A stretch of DNA of 64,000 bases from Brassica napus (taxonomy: Eukaryota > Streptophyta > Magnoliopsida > Brassicales > Brassicaceae): the NCBI RefSeq assembly GCF_020379485.1, contig NC_063450.1, forward strand, positions 49,008,681 to 49,072,680. Reading direction: 5' to 3'. Of this stretch, positions 14,551-29,338 are shown piece after piece. Both the position numbers and the translations under genes were made by a program. The number at the start of each line of letters is the position of its first letter. Positions within the stretch are counted from its first letter, which is position 1. The notes under the pieces were generated by a model that saw only the letters and a list, made by a program, of their open reading frames with translations, searched no databases and was not told the DNA's origin.

Positions 14551-17500
14551 GTTATATAATTATGGAATAATGTGACACCATTAGATTAAATTATACTTTA
14601 AATTAGATGTTCTAGAATTCTTTAAAATGAAATTTAGAAGACAATTAGAGTGTCACCTAGGATTTGAATTTTTTTTAATTAATACAAAATTAAAGTTTTA
14701 ATTTTTCAAGTGTTTCTCCATTAATATACAGGAGACGTGTCTCGTTGTATTATGTGCATCACTAATTATATATCTTCACCAAATCATGCAAAATGTTGAA
14801 TAGCTGAATTAAAAGAGGGTCCCATCAAAGAAAAAAAGGGTTCACTAAGGCATTCAGTTTGGTTTGTCTTTTACAGTTTTGGAAAATGTATAATAAAACA
14901 AAATATTCGGTTAAGTTTGATAAAATTCTGGTTCAGTTTGCGATCAAATTTGGTTTCGGTTTTGTTATACAGTACAAAAACATGTTACACATGGGTTTAC
15001 AATTACAGGAAAATCGTATTATTTCGGTTCGATTTATGAATGTGTCAAGTCTTAAAATTGGTTTGCTTAGAAAAGAATAGTTTTGCTTTGGGACCCAGAT
15101 GCAAATTAAATACTATAAGGGGTAAAATAGAGAATTACGAAAAACAAGAGATTGGTGGCTTTTTGTGATTTGGAATGTAGTTGATTTCTGGGGGAGAGAG
15201 AAGAACAGAAAAGGAGGTGAGGTAGTGAGCAGTGACGATGCGTAGCTTTGCCTCTTTTGCTTTTATATTCTCCCTTACAGCTTCCCATCACTGCCTCGTC
15301 TGTAGCTTCTCAGTACCTAATAATATGCGAAGAGCCAGGACCCTAAAACACTACTTTGTTTTAATCTTCATTTGTGATTCCTCAGTTCAGCATCTTGAAA
15401 TAGATGCGTTTCATACACACATAATCATATATGAAAGCAAGGGAGTACATAGACTGGTGTAGCATTGTATAAGTGCATGCATGTGCGTGTAGAAAAAAGT
15501 ATTGAAAGGAAGAAAAAATTGTTTTGGGGATGAAGAGATTTGTCTACCTGTCTGGGTAAGTCGGAACAAATCACATCGAGCTGCATAGTGCTAATATTTC
15601 GCTGACAACACGTAACACATGCTTGTGACCTATGGAAAACAAACTGCTAGACTTCTAGCTCCTGCCTTGTATGTAATTCGTAGCATTTCAATTTGAAATT
15701 GTAGTTACTTTAACATTTGTATGATGTGTGACTGATTGATAAACGAGTCGATTTCCCAAGCGGTGTCTTTCGGGGAGTACTAACTATATCACGGGAATAC
15801 AGTGATTGCACATGTAATTTAAAACAAAAAGTGATGGTAGAAGTCACTATTAACGAAGGAAGGTACAAAGTAAATTACATATACTTGCTTTCAAGCATCT
15901 ATCACTGAAAATTATTTATCAGATCTTTAGACCATAAAACAAAAACAAAATGTTGAATTCTTCTTCAGACCATAAAAATATAAAACAAAAACAAAATTCT
16001 GTGTTTTCCTTTCCAGCTTAATTATATTTCTTGTAGACGAGTTTGGTTTTTTTTTTCTTTGCAATCTCTTTCCACAAAGGGAAACCGACTAAAACAAGTT
16101 AATTTGTATGCTTCGTATTAGTAATAAGATTTGTTATTAGGTGCACCTAATCTTGTTAATAAACTATAATTATCGATGATTACTATCCAGATTTCATGCG
16201 TCAACTACATGATTAATCAAATCAGGTTGTATTATTTACTTAAGTATCATATAATATTCATTATTATATAAAATATTGACATTTATTAAAGTCCGTTAAA
16301 AAACTTACGATAAAACCAAAATCTCTCTTCCAAACAAATGTTTTTTGGGAAACATACAATAGTTCCGCTGCCAATTTTTGACCATCACATGCAAAAGACA
16401 CGTACGACCGAGTTCATGCACGAAGAAGCGTTGAACGAAGTCAACAACCATCGTCCAGTTTAAGTCTACTATATACGACTAACCTAAACATTCATGTAGG
16501 CTCCACCTTCTATGCTTGTCAGAGACGTGGCAAAATTACAACGGCCTTTGGAGTTTTAGTCTGATGCCTCTTCCGTCTCTTGCGATGTCTTCTTCTTCGC
16601 ATGAGAGACATACCGTAGATTCCAGTGGATTAATTTGTCGGTCCAGTTTCCTTTGCTCTTTACGACTACGAGTTATATATATTCTCCAAAGTGGTACACG
16701 TGAACCATTGTTCTCATTCTGATTACTACTTAAAGCTAGCCATATCTTTGTTAACAGTGTTTATATGTTAATAATGGTTATAGATTTGGAATATATTGAA
16801 GATTAACAGCTCACCTTGGTATCCCAAGTTCGTAAATAAGTTCATTTTGGCTAGTTAGCTTTGTATTTAGTTTTGACTGTCATGATATTTCTTTCTTTTT
16901 TGCTTAAACTGTCATGATATTTGTTCTTGGAAATCAATGTTTAAATGATTATTAATATTAACAAACTACTTTAGTTCCATCTCTAGTCTCTTGTTAAAAT
17001 TTTCTAATATCTATTGTAGTTTTATGTATTTATGACAGATATCCTAGTTATATAAATTTATATTTAATCGATCACGTCAATATATTATACTGAGAGAACT
17101 ACGTAGTTTTCATTCGTACAACACTATTACTATTACACATGTAGCGGTTCCTACCAGTCACAAAACATGATATTTGTCATATTCCCTACTCGGCTAGTCT
17201 ATATACAGTCCGAAAATATAACATCATTTTAAATGCGTAAAGGACAAAAGAGAAAGAAAACAAACAAAAAAATATAAGAATTGTATTCCGACTTCGTAGC
17301 CTTATATAAGGGCAAAACGACGAAGCAGCGAACGGCGCGATCCCGTTAGGAGACGAAACAAACGGAGTAGGGACCACAAAAACGTGATCATAAGAGTGGA
17401 AAAAGAGAAAAATCAACAGCCAGACGGGTCCCATTAAAAGTGGCTTCATCCGTTTATGGGTTCGTAGCGGATCATAGTATGGTCCATGTTTCTGGAAACG

Positions 17501-17672
17501 CTTTTTGTCATCTCTATGTTCTTGGAAGTCATCATATAATATTTTCCTAGGTTCACAAAATATAATCTAACCAGTAATTGAATAAAATCTCACATTATAG
17601 ATTTGGTTACAGAGGGATGTGACTATTTATGAACAAAGAGAAAAACAAGTATCAAAATTAGTGAAAATATTT
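14551..17672. other. Intergenic region between the PAS kinase and the IQD22-like gene
   Basis: Mostly AT-rich with no convincing gene. About 14850-15030 carries degenerate TTCGGTT/TTTGGTTT words like those of the repeat at 57435. An imperfect inverted repeat lies at 15196-15311. Part of 17330-17660 is shared with 23690-24050 and belongs to the IQD22 upstream region. Small open frames here show no recognisable domain. Confidence 0.5.
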
Positions 17673-17938
17673 GAGCATCTTTCATCGTAATACTCAATTT
17701 GTTTTCCAGTGTAATACTCTATTTATTATTCCAAAATGAAGTAAAAATTAAAATGAAGTAAAAATGTTATATTTCTCATTATATAATAGAGTGATGAATA
17801 AATAAAAAATAGATTACTTCATTTATGGAGTAAATTTTATTATGGAATGAGATTTAGAGTTGGGTTGGAGCAATCCTTACTCTATTTTCAATTTTATTCT
17901 ATTTTGGAAGAAGAAATGGAACGGGATTAGAGATGTCC
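17673..17938. mobile_element. Tourist-like MITE, empty in the second copy of the locus
   Basis: It starts GAGCATCT and ends AGATGTCC, an imperfect inverted repeat, with facing ACTCTATTT words near both ends and no coding capacity. In the duplicate at 24041-24056 the flanks run together (GGAAATATTA then GTAGAAGCG) without this insert, which defines the insertion site. Flanking TTA-type target bases are partly eroded. The same family recurs at 24149-24402 and probably 42636-42759. Confidence 0.75.
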
Positions 17939-18393
17939 GTAGAAGTGAAGAAAAGTAAAATCTTATGAAACATTCACTCACAACTTTTTTCGCTCTATTT
18001 CTAGTTTAACAATAGCATTGGTTATTCTTTTGATTGGTGATAAGCTAGTGAATTCTAGAGTAATTGTATTATCTTCTTTTCCAGAAAAAAATATTCTAAA
18101 ATGTGTTTCATTTGATGGATTTCTTATGGATTGGATGAAAAAAAGCAAAACTTGTAGTTTTTTTAAAAAAATTGCCAACGCATTCTTGTAAATATAGACG
18201 AAAATAAAATAATATGGAGATAAATAATAATTTTCCGAGAAGAGACGCGCGAGTGGGGAGCGTGGTACTAATCACAACACTGTGTTCTTACTGCTTCGAC
18301 TACTTAAGTCTTTCAAGTTCTTTCTCTCTCAAAACGAGCAAGACGCAGGCGAAACAAAAACTCGTCGTTTCATCCGTTAAGAGAGATTCCGTA

Positions 18394-20940
<2,547 letters not shown>

Positions 20941-21785
20941 GAAATGCTGTTGGACCGGGTTGTTCTATTTGGTTGGGGTTGTGATAACCTGATAGTAGTC
21001 AAATGTTGAAAAGGAGAACTGGTTAGATCAGTTGACTAAGCTTTGTGTTAATTTCCCTGGTTGTAGTTTGTAGTAAATGGATTAAATTTAAAATGCAAAT
21101 AGAACTTTTTTTTTTTTTGAAACTAGATGCAAGTAGAACTTGCTTTTTTTAAAAGAAAATAAGTAGACTTGCTTAATCATAATGTTGAGTTGCAATCTTT
21201 AAGCATTATTACAAAATAAAGAATCCATGTATTGAATACACGACTCTCTTAATTATGATGTTGATAGCTATTGCAATTTTTCACATAACGGTGATATTGG
21301 TTTCTTAGCCATTAACCAAAATTTACTTCTACAACTAAAACTGATGACATTGACATGGCTAACTGAAAAATTTATTAAATAACTATAGTTCATAAGAATT
21401 GTTTTTATTAAGGCACCATAAAGCATTATTAAAGGTTCTCAAAAATCAATATTCTTTTCATCAGTTTTAAATTTCTATCAATAGATAGACGGTCCATCAA
21501 AAAAGATATTTTTTGGTTGAGATATTAGAAATCTAAAATCAATAATAAAAACATTCTTAAAAAAATTATATTCATTTGCCTCAGTCTTAAAACAATGTTG
21601 ACATAAGAAAATAATATTAAAGCATATAATGTTGGTATCTATCATATAAACTAACTTATAATCAGAATGTTTGTGGCATTTAAAGTTTGAAGGGTACCGG
21701 CAAAATGACTCATTGAATGTTTTATTTTATAGTAGATTTTAAAGAACAATAAGAAAATCTGATGCATATTTTCAATCAGCAAAAA
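20941..21785. other. Intergenic stretch after the IQD22-like gene
   Basis: It contains the presumed 3' UTR and a poly(T) tract at about 21109-21118, then AT-rich DNA. The first 250 bp are similar to DNA beyond the pseudogene at 25500-25680. Confidence 0.5.
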
Positions 21786-21789
21786 CCGG

Positions 21790-23145
21790 TGATGGTTGTT
21801 GTCATGAAGAGTCACGAGGAGCAACTCAGTGACCGATGAATATGAAGTTGAAAAAAAAAAATGGAAGATAGAGTGAAGAAACCTTGAAGAAAAATTTGAG
21901 AAGCTAATGTCTCAAAATGTACAATATAGGTCCAATATAGAGTTGAAAAATTATTTGCCTTTAGCTATCAAAATGAGTTTAGATTATGGATCTTACCTTT
22001 TCGCGTTCTACTAAGAATAACTAACATGTTTATTTATGCACATAGCTAAGTTTCAAATATGTTAAGATAACTTTTTCTTCGGTTAGACATTAAAAGTTTA
22101 AAATTGGCTAGTCAAAATTGATTTGGTGAATATGCTTTAAAACTCTTTGCCTTTAGCTATCAAAATGGGTTTACTTGAAATTTATTTGTTGAATATGCTA
22201 AATGAACCCCATAAGCTGGAAGACAAAGTAGACTTAAAGAAGAGATCATAACTTCATAATTGATCAAAAGACTGCTTACGATAAGATATAGAAGGATTAT
22301 GAGGTAATTATTTTTATCGTTGTCTAGATATTTCCTGTCTAATGATCTGATGTTTTAAATGGTTTTTAACCTTGCAGGAAACCGAAACACATTTGGTGAA
22401 TAGTGAAAAGGAGTTTAAGAACCTATAAGATGAAGTCCAATCAAAAGATAAGACCATTAATGATCAAAAGATAACACTGGATAGACATGTAATATGCTTT
22501 ATCATGATATGCGATCTTATCTTGTTTCAGACATTGCTTGTGGTTGGTTTAGCTGAACACCTTGCTGATTCACCAATCCCGGGTGGACCAGAGTTTTAAT
22601 AGCTCCTTGTGGTGCAGGTTCTGAACTTGGAATGATCATGGACAGCTTGGTGTTTATAACGTCGTACATAGTGACACATTCAAACAGTAAACTGAAGATT
22701 ACTTTTCTTGGAGGTCTTTTGAATTTTCTCGGTCTGATTATCGCAACAATGTTGAAATATATGACACACATTTCCACTGTAACTTTGGTAGTATTATAGT
22801 TTATTTTAAGAAAATGTTATTGTAGAGTTGAATATGATTAGTTTTGCTTTATAATAACAATTAAAAAACATACAGATACAAGATGTAGCATTTTGGCCGT
22901 GGGTGATTGTTGGAGGTCTTCTAGCACTTGTTATTGGCGGTTTTATCCACCCACGATCGACAAGAGCTATTGTCATTAGAGCTGCTACTCCAGCATTAAA
23001 GATTGTGTTTGCCATCGTATGGACTTTCATGTACAACATTCCCGTGGCTCGTGCATTAGGTACAATACTCACATGTGTGTCAGGAATTGCGATATTAGCT
23101 GGTGTTCCCAGCTTAATTGATTGGATTGTAAAGCTTTTTCAGTAG
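21790..23145 (+). pseudogene. Decayed paralogue of the coiled-coil/membrane protein gene at 31297-33330
   Basis: The 5' part (21790-21910) carries the phrase GAGCAACTCAGTGACC, matching the coiled-coil exon at 32230-32260, but is broken by stops. Two later exons are better kept. One, about 22592-22790, reads VLIAPCGAGSELGMIMDSLV and parallels the exon at 32755-32950. The last, 22876-23145, is open to TAG and reads VGGLLALVIGGFIHPRST, parallel to VVPLLVGGFIKDWGTR of the other gene. A plausible donor (GTAGTA at 22791) and acceptor (22874-22875) join them in frame. Hydrophobic segments are kept despite low sequence identity, so a shortened product is not excluded. The function of the family is not recognised. 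Confidence 0.6.
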
Positions 23146-23690
23146 CTTTTCATTCCAAGTCACTTTGGGAAGCTTTTAATAATATTATTTCCTCCTGTCA
23201 GAAACAATGCTCACTTGTAAGTAATAAATTCATATAGTTTTTGCTTGATTTTTAAGAATTTGTTTGGTTCTTCCATTCAAAATTGGAGTTTAGTTTGATT
23301 AAGTTGGAACATGATATCTATAGCATTTATAGGTTTTAAGTATTTTCCTTTAGTTCATTTAAATAATTTTAGACTACATTTAGGTGTTTATATTGCATAT
23401 ATGTGTATTTGTGTGTATTAGGAGTTGTATCTCACAATTGAGAATTTTGGGGCGATAATCAAGGTTCAATATGTCTATTTAAACTTTGGGTTTGGAATAC
23501 AAATAGACTTTGGGTTTGGAATACAAAAAAAATCAAAAGAAGACGGACCGTTGTGCAATTATTAGGGGTCTGGAAAACACGATGGAAAGTTTTGGGGTTA
23601 ATTCAAATGGCTATGTATGCTAATCAGAAAGTTTGGGGTCGTAATGAATGTAGTAAAAAGCTAAAGGACCAATCCTGAAAAATGACGAAC
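23146..23690. other. Gene-free stretch between the paralogue relic and the second IQD22 copy
   Basis: AT-rich. A short tandem repeat of about 25 bp (ACTTTGGGTTTGGAATACAAA twice) lies at 23485-23527. Nothing else identified. Confidence 0.5.
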
Positions 23691-25680
23691 CAGCAACACG
23701 ACGATGCAGCGGACGGCGCGATTCCGTTAGGAGACGAAACAAACGGAGTAGGGACCACAAAAACGTGATCATAAAGTGAAAAAAGAAGAAAACTCAACAG
23801 CCAGACGGGTCCCATTAAAAGTGGCTTCATCCGTTTTATGGGTTCGTAGCGGATCATAGTATGGTCCATCTTTCTGGAAACGCTTTTTGTCTTCTCTCTG
23901 TTCTTTGAAGTCATCTTATATTTATTTCCCAGATTCACAAAAATATTAATCTAACATAACTGAATAAAATCTTACATTATAGATTTGGTTACAGAGTGAT
24001 GTGACTGATTACGAAAGAGAAACAGTAAGTGGAAATTAGTGGAAATATTAGTAGAAGCGAAGAAATTAAAAAACTCATCCTTTTTTGAGATGAAACAGTA
24101 ACTCAAATTGATTTCGGTTCGATCAAATGTAGAGTTAAGTAGACTTTAGAGCATCTCCAAAGTAAAACTCTATATTTTTTTAAAAAATAGAGTAAAAATA
24201 AATATGAAGTAAAAATGCTTCAATTCTATTTCATTTATTACTCCATAATAGAGTGATGAACAAACAAAAAAAATATATTTTTCCATTTATGGAGTAAACT
24301 TCATTATAGAATGAGATATAAAGTTGGGTTAGAACATTTCTTACTCTATATTTACTTTTACTCTATTTTAGAATAAAAAATGGAACGTAGTCGAGTATGC
24401 CATTATATGTTAGAAACGTATCCATTCTTTCGGTTAACATACCATCAACAAATGCTTTTTTTTAAAAATGGGAGGAAATAATCTGTTTTATAATTTTTTT
24501 TATCCAAGATCATTAGTTACACCATTAGATGAAATCTATCTATATAAATAAGCCAATCGAACAGTTAACATCAACCAATACGTAGTAATTGTAATTTTGT
24601 TCTTTTGGTTTGTGAATGTTTTTCACTAAACCACTTCATAATTACATGGTGATGGTGGCTTGCTATAGTTAGATTATATTTCAGTTCAACATAGGCTAGA
24701 CGTGTTCGATATATCATGTATGTAAATTTCCGATGCAGGCCTATTGAACTTTAGTTAATGGCGAATCTTTTTATGGGTGACTTTTTCTTCTTTTTTTTGT
24801 TGGAAAGATTAGGATAAAAGTGTGTCAAGACAATTCAGACCCAAATGTGTACTTATTGACATAAAAAGTCGCATTGTTTCCCTAATAGTCGATTCATGTT
24901 TCTTATTACTGTAGAGAAGATGACAGTACATGTAAATGATGTACATGTAATGGTCATATCCATTATGAGAGCTTGAGCTCAAGAAATTTTTAAGAATTGA
25001 TATTTAGATTTTCATCTTCCCTTTTAACCCGTTTACATCTTGGACCAGTTTGGACCAATTTACATCTTCCCTTTTAGCCCGTCCTCCTCACATGAAGAGA
25101 CTGTAAACCAGTTTTGCACTGCAGAGAACAGTCCTCAGCTACACTCAGCTACTTCTATAAGCAATGGCAGTGCTTTCACGGCTAGTTCTATTGCACCGAG
25201 TGATTGCACCAAAAGCTTCTGCTATGCGGACCATCCAAAGATCCATGTCTTGTACATAGTCATCTAGGGCTAAGGCCCGCTCCGCTAGTGCCCCAACGTT
25301 GCGACCTTAGTTGTATTACGAGCAGTCTTCATCGTAACGGTTTGGATTTGTTGATGTGCCATACTGTGGTGATACGAGGTCTGGTCCGCACAAATTTTCT
25401 GCTCTGCCCATTAGTTTTATGAACAAGGCTTTATCCCGGTTCAAGTCGGTTGGACCGGCTTGGGATGCCAACTGGGTATATGTACTGAGAGAAATGATGT
25501 TGGACAGGTTTGTTTTATTTGGTTGGGGTTGTGATAAACCGGTTAGTTCCGGTTTTGTTTATCAGTCGATTGAGCTTTGCTGTTAATTTTCCTGATTGTA
25601 GTTCGCGTAAGTGGATTAAATCTAAAATGCAAGCAGAGCTGCTTAGTTGCAATGTTGAGCTGACATCTTTAAGCACTACT
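23690..25680 (+). pseudogene. IQD22-like pseudogene: second copy of the locus with two large deletions
   Basis: The upstream DNA matches copy 1 from about 23690, but the sequence then jumps at about 24100 to intron 1 (TTGATTTCGGTTCGATCAAA), so exon 1 with half of the IQ domain is gone. A second jump at about 25020-25080 removes exons 2 and 3 and the first part of exon 4. From 25081 to about 25500 the last exon is clearly recognisable ([20 protein letters not shown]) but is broken by a TAG after [16 protein letters not shown] and by frameshifts; copy 1 reads [17 protein letters not shown] at that place. It keeps a segment of about 48 bp ([16 protein letters not shown]) absent from the intact gene. 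Confidence 0.9.
24149..24402. mobile_element. Tourist-like MITE inside the IQD22 pseudogene, TTA target duplication
   Basis: It starts GAGCATCTCCAAAGT, carries facing ACTCTATTTT words and is flanked by TTA at 24146-24148 and 24403-24405. In the intact gene's intron the site is empty, with a single TTA (19430-19432, context GCGTTTATATG). It is the same family as the insert at 17673-17938. Confidence 0.82.
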
Positions 25681-26728
25681 CCCTCCATTTCATTTTAAGT
25701 GTCGTTTTAGATTTTGGAACATGATTAAATAAACAATTAATTTTGTATATTTTCTATATAAAAATACTATTTCCTATACACTTTGTCTGACCGCGAAAAT
25801 CCTAATTGAAAATCACGAAACAGAAATCGATATAAACGATAAGATGAAGATAGAAAACGTTTAAGAAATCGTTAAGGAAATAGACAAATTCACGGAGTCG
25901 AGATTTGATCTCTTTCTTTAACACAATAAATCGTCCGTATTGTGCGACGGTTTGAATGCGATCTATGAATCCCATGATACAACCGTGACGAGACTGTTTC
26001 GCAACACCCGAAATAGAATCTAACGAACTGTAACTACTACGAATACTCTCGAGACACTTACTTTAAAAACTATAAAAAACTAAGAGAGATTATTCGCTGG
26101 AAGCTTTGGTGTTTTACTTTTTCTGTGCGTTCAGAATGAAGAGACTAGGTGCTGTGCGTTCAGAATGAAGAGACTAGGTGTCTATTTATATGGGTATGAG
26201 TTAATTGATCACCAAAAAATAATCTTGCGAAAAGTAAAAGAATATTCTTGAATAGAAGTATTCCATAATTATTATAGAAACATAACAGAATTAATTGAGA
26301 AGTATTCCATTATTATTTGGACGCAACTTTACATTTATCCAAACACATTATAGGAAATATTCTACAACTATTTGAACACAATCTTTGCATTACTCTTAAA
26401 TAATATTGGAAACCTACCATAATTATTTGAGAGTAATTTTTTAAGATTTATCCTTTTCCATAATTCAAATACCCATATTACTTCATAATAAATAGATTTT
26501 TACACAGTTCATTATGCTTATACAAATTATACTCACATTAATTCAATTTTTTTACTCAGTTCATTTGGCTTATAAAAAATAGTTCCAACACATCTACCCA
26601 TATTTCAACTAATAGAAAAATAAATTACTGCATAAAATTAACAAATTTTGCATTGAAAGTCGAAAACAACACTTATTTTATAACGAAAAAAATTTTCTAT
26701 AACGACATTTAATACGAAATGGATGGAT
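25679..26728. mobile_element. Stowaway/mariner-like non-autonomous element, 1.05 kb, TA target site
   Basis: The left end CTCCCTCCATTTCATTTTAA and the right end (AATACGAAATGGATGGAT) are inverted repeats of the CTCCCTCC type. The element is flanked by TA at 25677-25678 and 26729-26730. It sits at the distal edge of the duplicated IQD22 block: copy 1 reads TTTAAGCATTATTAC (about 21200) where copy 2 has TTTAAGCAC and then the element. There is no transposase frame. A 29-bp unit (CTGTGCGTTCAGAATGAAGA...) is tandemly repeated at 26123-26180. Confidence 0.75.
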
Positions 26729-26730
26729 TA

Positions 26731-27349
26731 TTATACATAATAAATAGTAATTAATCCAACACCAAAAAGAAAGAAATGTCATGTCCATCGGGATTAAGCG
26801 GGGTATCCAAGTCTATCTGTTTAAGTTATCACATCTGAATAGTAGAAACAAACCTGCATATTTGGTATAACTAAACCAAAATCCGGTTTAGTAACCCAAT
26901 TAAACATCGTTGTAGACATAAACCAAATCTGTGTAGAAGGTATAGGAAGCTAAGACAGTTTCGAAGCTTCCCTATTAACGGCAAAATCAATGGATACCAC
27001 CAGCGGAATCAACTATGTCTGATATGTTGGAGTATTTTAAAATCTATTGCTTCCTACTTCGTTAACCAAAAATAAAGAAGAAAATTGGCTTGGTGATCAA
27101 ATATCCGATATGTAGGAGTATAATTTATAGGGTCCATAATTTATGTACGTATACAGGTATACTATAAGCTTCTTTTTACTGCGGTAAGTCAAACTGAACG
27201 GCAGAAAATTAAATCAAACGGTTTTTTTTTTCCAACTTATATACCATATTACAAATACATGGATACATTTCCTTATTACTTTTTTTTTTTTTTTTTTTTT
27301 TTTGTAACTGTTTTCCTTATTACTTGCCATATACAATATTTATCATCTG
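26731..27349. other. Gene-free AT-rich stretch
   Basis: No gene seen. A run of about 23 T ends at 27303. Confidence 0.5.
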
Positions 27350-27359
27350 AACACAATAA

Positions 27360-27590
27360 CCGGGCCTCGTAGTCTGGTGGTAAAGGAACTTCGGCTGAGG
27401 TGCCCGCCACCCGACTTCGAGCCCCGGCCACGAGGGGTATTTACATGGGCTGCCTCTCGCCCTCCAGACCACTTCGCGTAACCAGGAGCCTTTAAGTGGA
27501 CGCTTAAAAATCCTGTAATGGCTTGGGCTTCGGCCCGGTGGGCTAGTCGATCACGCAAAGTGGTCGGATACTGGATTATCAAAAAAAAAA
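27360..27590 (+). mobile_element. SINE, tRNA-derived, with 10-bp target duplication
   Basis: The tRNA-like head carries an A box (TAGTCTGGTGGTAAAGG, about 27370-27386) and a B box (GACTTCGAGCCCC, 27413-27425), the internal RNA polymerase III promoter. The body is GC-rich relative to its surroundings and ends in A10 (27581-27590). AACACAATAA (27350-27359) and AACACAATGA (27591-27600) flank it as a 9/10 target-site duplication. Confidence 0.9.
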
Positions 27591-27848
27591 AACACAATGA
27601 TACAATTTATTCCTTTCTAGTTTCTATCATATTTCACAGTAAATTTCAAAACCTAAATTAACCGGTCCAACCAAAACCAAAAAAAAATCAAAGCAGTATA
27701 TTTTTTTTGTCAACAATCAAAACAGTATATTAACTAAAAAAATTGACGAACTGTCGTAGTTGATAATTTTTTGGTCGCAGTTAATAATTGAGAAAATCGC
27801 ATAAAAAACCCCTAAGTTGACAGCCACTTAGACTTTAAACCATAAGAG

Positions 27849-28148
27849 CAGGACCGCCTTAATGATGTCATGGACCCTGGGCAAAAAAAAATTAATTTCC
27901 AAACTATTATATAAAAAAATAATCTGATAGATATATATTTTTTTCAAAATATCAGAAGTATTTTTAAAAATAAATCTACAAAAATAAAAAAGTAATTTCA
28001 TATTAAAAAATTTGGGCCTCTTTTTTATTTTTAATATAAAAATACATGTATTTTTTTAAAAAATTGGATCTTATCTATTAAGAAATATGGGGATAACGAA
28101 TTGGGCCCGGGCGGTCGCACCGCTTGCCCCCTATCTAATCCGGCCCTG
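27849..28148. mobile_element. hAT-like non-autonomous element, 300 bp
   Basis: The ends CAGGACCGCC and (reverse complement of the right end) CAGGGCCGGATTA form hAT-style inverted repeats. The flanks CATAAGAG (27841-27848) and CCTAAGAG (28149-28156) are an 8-bp target duplication with one mismatch. The interior is AT-rich and non-coding. It is inserted into an older repeat whose phrase about 'actttaaacc' continues on both sides. Confidence 0.75.
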
Positions 28149-28259
28149 CCTAAGAGTATTTCACCAACACTTTAAACCTTCAAAGTGACACTTTTATCAA
28201 AAGAAATATCTAACCTGGCTTACTTGTACATCAAGTCAAAACGGTAACCGGTACTGTTC

Positions 28260-29300
28260 AAAATCGATGACGTGTCAATTTTTTTATTTTTTAAAAAAAT
28301 ATTTTAATAGTAAAATAAATATAAAAATAAAGAAAATAAAAATTCATAAAAAAAAATTCAAACCTAATCATAAAAATCACTAAAAATTCACAAAAAATAA
28401 ATTATTCGCCAAAAAATATAAATAAATATAAAAACACCAAAACTATAAAAATTCATAAAAAAATTCAAAACAAATAAGAAAAGTCAATAAAAGTCACAAA
28501 AATCAAAAAATTCACAATTTTTTTTAAAAATATTTTATTAATAAAATAAATATAAAAATACAGAAAATATAAAAATATAAAACTTCATAAAAAAATTCAA
28601 AACAAATCATTCACAAGAATCTTTTGAAGATAATGATTTTTTTCTAATCTGAATTAGAGTAATCATAACCCAATGACTAACTGATGTTTTGGATTTTTTT
28701 AATCTGCTATGTTCTGTGTGTGTTGGTTGGATTTGAGAAAGTTCAGAATTGTTAAAGGGAAGAATATATTGAAGAAATAAAGGGTTAAACCCGGGTCTAT
28801 TAAAGACGCAGACTTAACCCCCGAGTGGGAGGTGCAGTCCACAACAGGCCCTCTCCCAGATTTTCATACGGACGTATCCGCAGCCGTGGTGAGCAGAACA
28901 ATGTGACTTAGTTTCTGCAGCAGGAGGATCGAACCCGAAATGTATTTGCATCCAAGGCCCATCCACTACCACTAGACCACAAGGCCCGCTCAGAAGGGAA
29001 TAATATATACTAATGATAACTTGAGGGTAGCCAGTTCATAGCACTCAATGCACGCTATTCCTTAGTCGCTTTTATAAAACCATATATAATTTTATTCTTG
29101 ATTTTTGTGAATTTTTATGATTTGTTTTGATTTTTATGATTTTTTAGATTTTCTATATTTTATATTTATTTTATTAATAAAATAATATAAATATTTTTGT
29201 GAATCTTTTATTTTTGCAAAATTTTATAATTATTTTTATATTTATTTTATTAATAAAATAATTTAAAATATTTTTTGTGATTTTTTGTGAATTTTATTGA
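28260..29300. repeat. Large AT-rich inverted repeat (arms about 28270-28620 and 29085-29300) with a SINE in the loop
   Basis: The left arm is rich in AAAAATTCATAAAAAAATTC and AATAAAATAAATATAAAAATA. The right arm holds the same words on the other strand (GAATTTTTATGATTTG, TATATTTATTTTATTAATAAAAT). It is probably a fold-back or Mutator-type element enlarged by later insertions. Outer boundaries are not resolved. Confidence 0.55.
28770..28993 (-). mobile_element. SINE on the minus strand with 15-bp target duplication
   Basis: On the minus strand the head reads TGGTCTAGTGGTAGTGG (A box) and GGGTTCGATCC (B box), followed by an unrelated body. Flanks are AAGGGAAGAATATAT (28755-28769) and AAGGGAATAATATAT (28994-29008), a 14/15 duplication. 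The body differs from the SINE at 27360, so it is another family. Confidence 0.9.
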
Positions 29301-29338
29301 CTTTTTATGATTCTTTTGAATTTTGTTTTATGAATTTT

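Noticed and set aside
17186..17449. Minus-strand frame with the FVVPTPFVSSPNGIAP segment, also found at 23624-23938
   Set aside because: Shared only because the IQD22 upstream region is duplicated; the two frames diverge outside a short stretch and one direction of shared sequence is not evidence of coding.
27370..27425. Candidate tRNA gene
   Set aside because: A and B boxes are present but the arms do not form a cloverleaf; poly(A) and target duplication show a SINE.
28890..28990. Candidate tRNA gene on the minus strand
   Set aside because: Same reasoning: SINE head with target duplication, no full cloverleaf.
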